Position numbers and translations under genes: made by a program. Source: Lachnospiraceae bacterium (lineage in GTDB: Bacteria; Bacillota; Clostridia; Lachnospirales; Lachnospiraceae). Taken from it: DNA of 12,223 nucleotides. The stretch spans positions 1 to 12,223 of the forward strand of contig VSOB01000078.1 in NCBI GenBank assembly GCA_009774625.1, given 5' to 3'. The notes under the pieces were generated by a model. It was not told the DNA's origin. It searched no databases and was given only the letters and a program-made list of their open reading frames with translations. Positions 7,506-12,223 of this stretch are shown here, one piece after another (position 1 is the stretch's first letter; the number at the start of each line of letters is the position of its first letter).

Positions 7506-8039
7506 TCAGGGCAGCCTTTTGATACAGGCTGCCTTTTCCGGTCCGTAAACAGCCTGATAGACACTGATATATTCTTCGTAGGTAAGAAGGGACTGATAAG
7601 AAAGCAGCTCCATCTCTGTGCCAAATACATTGGCATATAATCCAAGTTCTGTCATTTTGTTTCTCAGATAAAATTGTTTGCGCAGCCGCCGCTGTGCTTT
7701 GTTATCCGCTTCCTCCTGTGTACTTTCAATTTCCAGAAAAAACCGGTTTCCCTGATAGTGTTCAAACAAAGTATTGAGTGCGCGGCAGCCCAGACCTTTT
7801 TGCCGCCGCACGGCGGTAATGGCAAAATAATCCAGCAGGACAAGATCCTGATGTTTCATCGTGATCGCCAGGCCGGAAAACAAAGCATCCTGTTCCAGAT
7901 AGAAGAGATCAACCTGCCCGGCTGTCTGTTTTTCCAGTATCAGAGAAAACGGCTTCCGTTCACAGGCAGGAAAAGCAGTTTGGTAAAGCGCTTCGATTTG
8001 GCTGTATTGTGATTGGGTGGCTGCAGGAATCAGTTGCAT
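7506..8039 (-). CDS. GNAT family N-acetyltransferase
   Basis: A 177-residue acetyltransferase of the GNAT fold. The N-terminus starts like many GNATs (SQYSQIEALYQTAFPACERKP). The central strand LVLLDYFAITAVRRQKGLGC contains the acetyl-CoA pyrophosphate-binding loop RRQKGLG, about residues 98-104. FFLEIESTQEE followed by RRLRKQFYLRNKMTELG matches the later strand/helix pair, where the FYxRNGF signature is altered to FYLRNKM. The substrate is unknown. The ATG is preceded by AAAGGAA (+ strand 8047-8053) seven bases away. The gene is convergent with the repeat protein and downstream of the 82-residue gene on the same strand. Its last codons contain a hairpin that appears to terminate the opposite transcript. 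Confidence 0.78.
   Translation of the reverse strand: MQLIPAATQSQYSQIEALYQTAFPACERKPFSLILEKQTAGQVDLFYLEQDALFSGLAITMKHQDLVLLDYFAITAVRRQKGLGCRALNTLFEHYQGNRFFLEIESTQEEADNKAQRRLRKQFYLRNKMTELGLYANVFGTEMELLSYQSLLTYEEYISVYQAVYGPEKAACIKRLP
7510..7537 (+). terminator. Rho-independent terminator for the repeat-protein gene, inside the opposing GNAT gene
   Basis: GGCAGCCT (7510-7517) pairs perfectly with AGGCTGCC (7526-7533) around an 8-base loop, and TTTT follows (7534-7537). The polarity fits + strand transcription from the gene ending at 7494. On the - strand no U tract follows. The stem lies in the final codons of the convergent gene. Confidence 0.7.
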
Positions 8040-8100
8040 AAAAAAGTTCCTTTCTGAGATGGCGTTTGAAATAGGAATATTTTTGAATCCATTTACAAGA

Positions 8101-8132
8101 TTTCAGACAGGCCGGATATGACCTGTCTGAAA
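8101..8132. promoter_or_regulatory. Perfect 11-bp inverted repeat, possible operator
   Basis: TTTCAGACAGG (8101-8111) and CCTGTCTGAAA (8122-8132) are perfect inverted arms around 10 bases. No U tract follows on either strand (the outer pairs put AAA at the 3' end), so it is not a classical terminator. It lies between the 82-residue gene and the GNAT gene, just downstream of a putative - strand promoter. Confidence 0.55.
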
Positions 8133-8143
8133 ATGATAGGAAT

Positions 8144-8152
8144 AGTATAACA
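8144..8152 (-). promoter_or_regulatory. Putative extended -10 promoter for the GNAT gene
   Basis: On the - strand this reads TGTTATACT, an extended -10 (TGN plus TATACT). No good -35 is visible 16-18 bp upstream. A start near 8137 would place the 11-bp palindrome right after the transcription start. Confidence 0.4.
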
Positions 8153-8207
8153 TTTGCAAAGGAAAAAGAAAAGCTGTGTTCCCAGAGTTTTTCAGGACAA
8201 TCTGTGT

Positions 8208-8456
8208 TTAAACGGCAGCGCTGCTTTTGTTCAGCAGCCAGGAAAGCATTCTGTGGCAATCTTCGGCATCTCCAAAGATCAGTTCGATCTGTTTGATCTC
8301 TCCGTATATCTGAGGAAAAAGATAGCACTGTGTTTTCCCTGTTTTGTCGTTCAACTGCAGGCGTCTGCCGTTGTCATTCACAAGTTCCACGCTGCCGGTG
8401 CAGGCAGACAGTCTTTCAACGAATTCACGAGTATTGCGGATGTTATAAAGCTTCAT
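8208..8456 (-). CDS. Small uncharacterised protein (82 residues)
   Basis: I do not recognise a family. The predicted protein starts MKLYNIRNTREFVERLSACTG and has a mixed alpha/beta, soluble composition, with acidic patches (ELIFGDAEDCHR) and no signal peptide or membrane segment. The frame is open further upstream, giving 97 residues, but the ATG at 8456 is the likely start: AAAGGAGG (+ strand 8464-8471) is seven bases away, which is near perfect and places the extra 15 codons in the leader. The strong ribosome binding site is the main evidence that this is a real gene. It is divergent from the AraC-family gene and 168 bp upstream of the GNAT gene on the same strand. I could not identify a convincing promoter for it. 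Confidence 0.68.
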   Translation of the reverse strand: MKLYNIRNTREFVERLSACTGSVELVNDNGRRLQLNDKTGKTQCYLFPQIYGEIKQIELIFGDAEDCHRMLSWLLNKSSAAV

Positions 8457-8519
8457 AAAAAAACCTCCTTTACTTATGATAATAAAAAATTTGTGAAGCA
8501 TGCTTTCTTTTTTGCAGCA

Positions 8520-8534
8520 GGGAAGTAATTTCCC
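8520..8534. promoter_or_regulatory. Near-palindrome, possible operator in the divergent intergenic region
   Basis: GGGAAGTAATTTCCC is symmetric around A8527 except for one position pair (8525/8529). It ends 8 bp before the -35 of the araC-type promoter, where an activator or repressor could bind. A perfect 10-bp palindrome, AAGCATGCTT, lies nearby at 8496-8505. Confidence 0.35.
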
Positions 8535-8542
8535 GTTTAAGA

Positions 8543-8571
8543 TTGTTGTATGTTTTTGTTTCTGTTATAAT
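8543..8571 (+). promoter_or_regulatory. Promoter of the AraC-family gene and tadA
   Basis: TTGTTG (8543-8548) and TATAAT (8566-8571) are 17 bp apart, and TG at 8563-8564 makes an extended -10. Transcription would start near 8578, leaving a leader of roughly 77 bases. Confidence 0.75.
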
Positions 8572-8654
8572 TATATCGAAAGATAAGTGGGGAAAAAATC
8601 AATATACAGACAAAAAGTATAAGGATATGGACAATATAAAAGGGGTTTGGCGAT

Positions 8655-9635
8655 ATGATTGTATCGGCGCTGAAAATCAATGAGAATCTGGAAGAGCAGG
8701 TGGAACGGCCTACGGCGGGATTTCCTCATTTTGCCTGTTATGAGGATGTGACAATGCATCCGGGCGGTTATGTGCCCTGGCACTGGCATCCTGATGTGGA
8801 ATTTATCTGGGCGCTGCAGGGCGGGATCCGTCTGGATACCAATCGTCATTCGTTTACTGTGCATACGGGGGAAGGCGCTTTTATCAATTCCAATGTGCTG
8901 CATTATAAAGAGCCGCTGGCCGGACCGGCGCCGATCATGCTGAACCAACTGTTTGATTTGTCGCTTTTATCCGGATTTCCGGGCAGCATTTTTGAGCAAA
9001 AGTACATTATGCCGTTGGTGGAATGCAGGGAGCTGGAAGCAATGGTATTTTATCCGTCCAGCCCCAATCAGCGCAGGATATTGGAGCTGATGCGGCACTC
9101 GTATGATGCGACGGAACTGGCGGAATACGGCTATGAGATCACGGTCAGAAATGATCTGTCCAGTGCCTGGGGGCTTTTGTGCCGGGAGGCGGCGGAGATT
9201 CTCAGCTCCGGAAAGGTAACGGCAAGTCAGAGCGAAGAGCGGATCAAAAGGATGATGACTTATATCAGGGAGCATTACAGGGAGAGAATCTCTCTGGAAC
9301 AGATTGCGGAGGCTGCCAGTATCAGTGAGCGTGAATGCCTGCGGTGCTTTCAGCGGAATCTGAATACCACGCCCTTTTCCTATCTTCTGGAGTATCGGAT
9401 CCGGCGGGCGGCGGAGGAGCTGCGGGAGACAGACAGGGCAGTGACGGAAATCGCTTATGACTGCGGCTTTGGCGGAAGCAGTTATTTCGCCAAAACATTT
9501 AAAAAACAAATGGAGTGTACGCCGTCTCAGTATCGGGAACTGTTTATACAGGAACGAAAGATGCACAGTAAAACGATGGCGGAGCGGGAAATGGAATCGG
9601 ACGACAACAGGGGTGGACAGGATGACAGAGCATGA
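8655..9635 (+). CDS. AraC family transcriptional regulator with N-terminal cupin sensor
   Basis: A 326-residue regulator. The N-terminal cupin (about 20-110) shows HWHPDVEFIWALQGG and then HTGEGAFINSNVLHY, the pattern of AraC-type sugar-sensing domains. The C-terminal DNA-binding domain (about 200-300) has two helix-turn-helix units: ISLEQIAEAASISERECLRC (from residue 212) and AVTEIAYDCGFGGSSYFAKT (from 262), closing with the usual TPSQYRE. These proteins usually activate carbohydrate-use genes; the ligand and targets are not visible. The ATG has AGGGG (8641-8645) nine bases upstream and a near-consensus promoter. The gene overlaps the start of tadA by 14 bp. A divergent small gene upstream is a possible target or simply a neighbour. 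A 25-residue charged tail follows the DNA-binding domain. Confidence 0.9.
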   Translation: MIVSALKINENLEEQVERPTAGFPHFACYEDVTMHPGGYVPWHWHPDVEFIWALQGGIRLDTNRHSFTVHTGEGAFINSNVLHYKEPLAGPAPIMLNQLFDLSLLSGFPGSIFEQKYIMPLVECRELEAMVFYPSSPNQRRILELMRHSYDATELAEYGYEITVRNDLSSAWGLLCREAAEILSSGKVTASQSEERIKRMMTYIREHYRERISLEQIAEAASISERECLRCFQRNLNTTPFSYLLEYRIRRAAEELRETDRAVTEIAYDCGFGGSSYFAKTFKKQMECTPSQYRELFIQERKMHSKTMAEREMESDDNRGGQDDRA

Positions 9636-10143
9636 AAAATATATGAAGGAAGCGTTGAAACAGGCCAGGAAAGCGGATGTGCTGGGCGAAGTGCCGATCG
9701 GCTGTGTGATTGTCTGTGGGGAGAAGATCATCGGGAGGGGCTATAACCGGAGAAATACGGATAAGAGCACGCTGGCTCATGCGGAGATTACGGCGATACG
9801 AAAGGCCAGTAAGGCAGTGGGAGACTGGCGGCTGGAAAACTGCACTTTGTATGTGACGCTGGAACCCTGTCAGATGTGTGCCGGCGCTATCGTGCAGGCC
9901 CGTATTCCCCATGTGGTAATGGGCTGCAGAAATCCAAAGGCAGGATGCGGAGGCTCGGTTTTGAATATTCTGCAGGAGCCGGCCTTTAACCATCAGGTAG
10001 AAATCACGGAAGGAATCCTGGGTGAGGAATGTAGCATAGTACTGACCGACTTTTTCAAACGGCTGCGTGTCAGGAATAAGAGAGAGAAGGAAGAACGGTT
10101 CTGCCAAAGTGAAAAATGCAAAGATACGTCGTCAGATTCTTGA
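9622..10143 (+). CDS. tadA: tRNA-specific adenosine deaminase TadA
   Basis: A 173-residue zinc deaminase that converts adenosine 34 to inosine in the anticodon of tRNA-Arg(ACG). The zinc/catalytic motif HAE is at 53-55 (LAHAEITAI), with Glu55 as proton shuttle, and PCQMC (82-86) supplies the two cysteine ligands. EVPIGCVIV near the N-terminus, GCRNPKAGCGGSVLNIL, and LTDFFKRLR at the C-terminal end are TadA hallmarks that separate it from cytidine and guanine deaminases. ATG 9622 is chosen from a longer open frame because AGGGG (9609-9613) is eight bases upstream and MTEHEKYMKEAL is the expected family N-terminus. It starts inside the araC-type gene, so the two are likely cotranscribed. The tail after residue 153 is longer and more charged than in many homologues. 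Its stop codon lies within the SRP RNA promoter; tadA followed by SRP RNA is common synteny in Firmicutes. Confidence 0.95.
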   Translation: MTEHEKYMKEALKQARKADVLGEVPIGCVIVCGEKIIGRGYNRRNTDKSTLAHAEITAIRKASKAVGDWRLENCTLYVTLEPCQMCAGAIVQARIPHVVMGCRNPKAGCGGSVLNILQEPAFNHQVEITEGILGEECSIVLTDFFKRLRVRNKREKEERFCQSEKCKDTSSDS

Positions 10144-10168
10144 CTTTATCCGGGAAAACAAGTATACT
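10140..10168 (+). promoter_or_regulatory. SRP RNA promoter overlapping the tadA stop codon
   Basis: TTGACT (10140-10145) and TATACT (10163-10168) are exactly 17 bp apart, close to the sigma-A consensus. The -35 includes the tadA TGA stop. Initiation near 10175 coincides with the 5' end of the RNA. Confidence 0.85.
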
Positions 10169-10174
10169 TAATAC

Positions 10175-10440
10175 GCCGTGCAGCCGGGGTGGTGGCGGTA
10201 CCCTGTACCTGCAGTCCGCCATAGCAGGGGTGATGCGCTGACTGAGAGCCATGCCTTGTATAGCTGCCCTTTATAAGTGGCATTGAAGTCCGGGTCTTAC
10301 GCGACGGATATCTGTGAACCGTGTCAGGTTGGGAACAAAGCAGCACTAAGCAGAACCATCCGGGTGCCGTGAGGGTGCCTGGGCGGAGTTAACTGTAAAG
10401 GTAACGTGTATGAGCATGGTCCGAAGCAGTGCGCACGGCT
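10175..10440 (+). ncRNA. ffs: Signal recognition particle RNA, large Gram-positive type (scRNA)
   Basis: This RNA of about 266 nt is the scaffold of the signal recognition particle, binding Ffh for cotranslational targeting to the membrane. From memory it follows Bacillus scRNA closely along its length. The ends pair (GCCGTGC at 10175-10181 with GCACGGC at 10433-10439). The 5' Alu domain has GGTGGCGGTACCCTGTACC with a following GTCCGCC. Domain IV has GTGTCAGG (10321-10328), a TTG-GGAA-CAA apical hairpin (10329-10338) and AGCAGCACTAAGC, and a distal GCCTGGGCGGAGTTAACTG segment follows. The Alu domain and length separate it from the short 4.5S form. The exact ends are estimated. It has its own promoter and terminator. 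Confidence 0.95.
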
Positions 10441-10455
10441 TTGTGTGTATATCAG

Positions 10456-10489
10456 GCGTCCTTTTGTTTGATTCAAAAGGACGCTTTTT
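10456..10489 (+). terminator. Rho-independent terminator of the SRP RNA
   Basis: GCGTCCTTTTG (10456-10466) pairs perfectly with CAAAAGGACGC (10474-10484) around a 7-base loop, followed by TTTTT (10485-10489). This is an 11-bp stem and a textbook terminator. Confidence 0.92.
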
Positions 10490-10536
10490 CAAAAGCAGGA
10501 ACTGTTTGGCGGTCAGGCAAAAGATAACAGAGGTCT

Positions 10537-11520
10537 ATGAACTGCATGCAGAAAAAAAGGAATGGAATAAAAGGAATTGCAATAGCTCTGTTGGTACTGT
10601 CGCTGATGCTGTTTCCGCCCTCTTTGTCTGTGGTCAGAGCGGAGATGTTTTATCCGGCGAGTCGGCTGAACAGTTACAACGAGCTGCAGGCTCCGGCACA
10701 GGTGAGTAAGATCGGCGATACCTATTTTATTGTGGACAGCGGTCATAATCAGGTAATTTACAGTAAAAGTATCGGGGCGCCATTGGGGCAGTGGAGCATT
10801 ATGGCAGGCAACCTGTCGGGGCCGCATGCAGTGGCGGGAGACGGTACGGTCTATCTGGTTGCAGATACAGAGAATCACCGGGTGATCAGTTATCGGAAGA
10901 GAGCGGACGGATTTCAGGAACAGCAGATTTTTGAATCAATCGGTGAACGTCCTCATTATGTGGTCTATGACCGTGCAGAAGAAAGATTTTATGTATGGAG
11001 TTCCATGACAGGGGAGATGTATCTGTTCCGGAGAATGGAAGGGAGTACCTGGGTATGTCTGGAGCAGATATTGGCTGTGCCCGAACTGATGGGAAGCTAT
11101 GTCCGTTCTTTTACCATTGAGGGAGATCTGATCTATCTGCCCTGTGTGGTGCAGAGTTGTATCTATGTGGCAGACAAGCATACCATGCAGGTGCTGGCCG
11201 TGTATCCTGTGCCGCCTTCTCTGGCAGGTATTGTACAGATTACCGGGATTGAAAACCGGTATTATATTACGGTTTCCACCGATCAGGCATGGAATCAGGA
11301 CTGTGCCACGATCATCCGGACAGAGAGTTTTCAGGCATTGTCGGAAGGCAGGTATGAGGACTTGAACGGTTTGTTTGGCGGGGATGGTGCGCCTTATTAT
11401 ATTTCACGGTTTGACGGTGCCTGGTATACTTTGGTGCTGAAAAACCAGACCAGGCCCTGCATCTGCAGATTTGAAGTTTCCGGAGATGTTCTGGAAGTAA
11501 AAAAGATCGGGGGTTCCTGA
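10537..11520 (+). CDS. Secreted NHL/beta-propeller-like protein of unknown function
   Basis: A 327-residue protein with a clear Sec signal peptide: positive MNCMQKKRNGIKG, a hydrophobic stretch at 14-33, and a probable cleavage after Ala35 (VRA). The mature part has repeated beta-strand units like NHL repeats, for example YFIVDSGHNQVIYSK and VYLVADTENHRVISYRK, spaced about 45 residues apart, with weaker later copies. This suggests an extracellular beta-propeller of perhaps six blades. No catalytic residues, lipobox or cell-wall anchor is seen, so the role (binding or scaffolding) is unknown. The ATG at 10537 has AGAGG only three bases upstream. ATG 10546 (MQKKRNG) would give a 12-base gap, so the start is uncertain by three codons. 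No promoter is obvious after the SRP terminator. The small membrane-protein gene follows after 31 bp, probably in one operon. Confidence 0.78.
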   Translation: MNCMQKKRNGIKGIAIALLVLSLMLFPPSLSVVRAEMFYPASRLNSYNELQAPAQVSKIGDTYFIVDSGHNQVIYSKSIGAPLGQWSIMAGNLSGPHAVAGDGTVYLVADTENHRVISYRKRADGFQEQQIFESIGERPHYVVYDRAEERFYVWSSMTGEMYLFRRMEGSTWVCLEQILAVPELMGSYVRSFTIEGDLIYLPCVVQSCIYVADKHTMQVLAVYPVPPSLAGIVQITGIENRYYITVSTDQAWNQDCATIIRTESFQALSEGRYEDLNGLFGGDGAPYYISRFDGAWYTLVLKNQTRPCICRFEVSGDVLEVKKIGGS

Positions 11521-11551
11521 CAGGAGGATAGGAATAAAAGGGGAAAAAAGA

Positions 11552-12091
11552 GTGAAATCAGCAGTTCTTTTTTTGACGGGAATGTATGTTCATATCGTAT
11601 TGAGTATTGCTGTTCCGATCGGGGTGTTTTTTGCCGCCAGATATGAACATGGCGGAATCAGTTTCTTGCTGTTGGCAGGATATTTTCTCATGGTGGGGGC
11701 GGTTCATTTTCTTGGATGGATCAGCGCAGGTATGGCCATATGCGCCTACAGAAGCGGAGACTATGGGAAATTGATACAGGGCTGGAAACTATTGAAGCTG
11801 CGGTCCGTCCCATTTTATATTCTGAATTTTCTGTACAGTTTTATAATCTGGTTTGTGTTGATCGGGGCATCCAGGGGCATCCTGGTTTTGTTTGTGCCGA
11901 TTCCGGTGTTTTTTACCTGTTCCATGATTGTCCAGAGCGGCATTTTTGGAGTCTGTGTGGTCAGATATCTGAGCAGACTGCCGGGATATGAGAAAAGACC
12001 GGCATGGATTCATTATATTTTGCAGCTCATATCAGTTTTGGACCTGATCAGCACCATATTGATTTTGAAAAAATATCCTGCTGACCTTTAG
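11552..12091 (+). CDS. Small multi-pass membrane protein of unknown function
   Basis: A 179-residue, strongly hydrophobic protein with about five membrane segments (roughly 5-28, 37-65, 87-109, 111-140, 150-172) and short Lys/Arg-containing loops such as YRSGDYGKLIQGWKLLKLRS. It has no motif I recognise and no cleavable signal. The GTG start has AGGGG (11539-11543) eight bases upstream; CAGGAGG right after the previous stop is further away. The gene follows the secreted beta-propeller-like gene by 31 bp and probably shares its transcript, which hints at a joint function at the cell envelope (inference from position only). A hairpin terminator follows about 45 bp after its stop, beyond a very AT-rich stretch (12104-12136). 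Confidence 0.72.
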   Translation: MKSAVLFLTGMYVHIVLSIAVPIGVFFAARYEHGGISFLLLAGYFLMVGAVHFLGWISAGMAICAYRSGDYGKLIQGWKLLKLRSVPFYILNFLYSFIIWFVLIGASRGILVLFVPIPVFFTCSMIVQSGIFGVCVVRYLSRLPGYEKRPAWIHYILQLISVLDLISTILILKKYPADL

Positions 12092-12137
12092 AGGGAAAAT
12101 GATAGTATTATAATTATATATAATATAAATATATACG

Positions 12138-12171
12138 AAAAGCCCACAGGAAAAAATACCTGAGGGCTTTT
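12138..12171. terminator. Probable bidirectional terminator
   Basis: AAAAGCCC (12138-12145) pairs with GGGCTTTT (12164-12171). An inner CAGG/CCTG helix (12147-12150/12159-12162) continues it after one A-A mismatch, with an A-rich 8-base loop. The A/T-flanked stem can end the + strand operon and the - strand tRNA-like transcript. Confidence 0.8.
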
Positions 12172-12174
12172 GCG

Positions 12175-12223
12175 CGGAGACGGAGGGATTCGAACACTCG
12201 TCCCCAGGAGTTATAACTCATAT
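12175..12223 (-). tRNA. 3' part of a tRNA-like gene, truncated by the window end
   Basis: Read on the - strand, the sequence has a T-loop TTCGAAT (12188-12194) between GAGTG and CCCTC arms (four of five pairs), then CGTCTCC as the 3' acceptor strand and a G in the discriminator place; CCA is not encoded. The 5' acceptor, D arm and probably the anticodon lie beyond the window. A G discriminator would suit a serine tRNA, but the region before the T arm does not fold as a standard anticodon arm or long variable arm, so the isotype is undetermined. Confidence 0.55.

Noticed and set aside
8570..8575. TATAAT on the - strand as promoter of the 82-residue gene
   Set aside because: No -35 element lies at a suitable distance, and the site overlaps the -10 of the + strand promoter.
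9457..9621. Upstream extension of tadA into the AraC-family gene
   Set aside because: ATG 9622 has a good ribosome binding site and gives the usual TadA N-terminus; the extension only shadows the helix-turn-helix coding region.
12171..12223. 3' end of a tmRNA
   Set aside because: The T arm looks similar, but the end lacks the A-CCA that I would expect of a clostridial tmRNA, and no tag-coding or pseudoknot sequence is within view; a tRNA-like end is the safer call.

Overview
The window looks like a chromosomal segment of an anaerobic Firmicute, most likely a gut Lachnospiraceae/Clostridia species. This rests on gene content and signals: strong AGGAGG-type ribosome binding sites, GTG and TTG starts, a large Gram-positive SRP RNA with an Alu domain directly after tadA, a stand-alone MsmK/UgpC-type sugar ABC ATPase, YesL (DUF624) and PucR/CdaR-type regulators. 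I see no insertion sequence, phage gene, CRISPR array or integrase. The species cannot be read from the sequence.

Left part (1-5899), all on the + strand: a D-lactate dehydrogenase-type 2-hydroxyacid dehydrogenase; a GNAT acetyltransferase behind its own promoter; a protein with two HD domains, the second a variant HD-GYP; a YesL-family membrane protein overlapping it by 4 bp; the sugar-importer ATPase (msmK/ugpC type); and a PucR/CdaR-type regulator 8 bp downstream. YesL, MsmK and the regulator suggest a carbohydrate-uptake control theme, but no permease or binding protein is present, so the ATPase probably serves transporters encoded elsewhere.

Middle part (5900-8654): a 504-residue protein of unknown function has conserved-looking ends and a central tract of ten tandem 12-residue repeats. 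It starts at a TTG codon buried in a hairpin that also covers its ribosome binding site. Its likely terminator lies inside the 3' end of a convergent GNAT gene. Upstream of that GNAT gene, also on the - strand, is an 82-residue unknown protein. A perfect palindrome sits just downstream of a putative extended -10 promoter for the GNAT gene.

Right part (8655-12223): an AraC-family regulator with an N-terminal cupin is driven by a near-consensus promoter and overlaps tadA (tRNA adenosine deaminase). The SRP RNA promoter overlaps the tadA stop codon, and the RNA is followed by a strong terminator. Next come a secreted NHL/beta-propeller-like protein and a small multi-pass membrane protein, both unassigned, then a probably bidirectional terminator and the 3' part of a tRNA-like gene on the - strand that runs off the window.

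The most unusual items are the 12-residue repeat protein with its structured leader, the degenerate tandem HD protein coupled to YesL, and the uncharacterised secreted/membrane pair between the SRP RNA and the tRNA-like gene. None amounts to a clearly new system on sequence alone.
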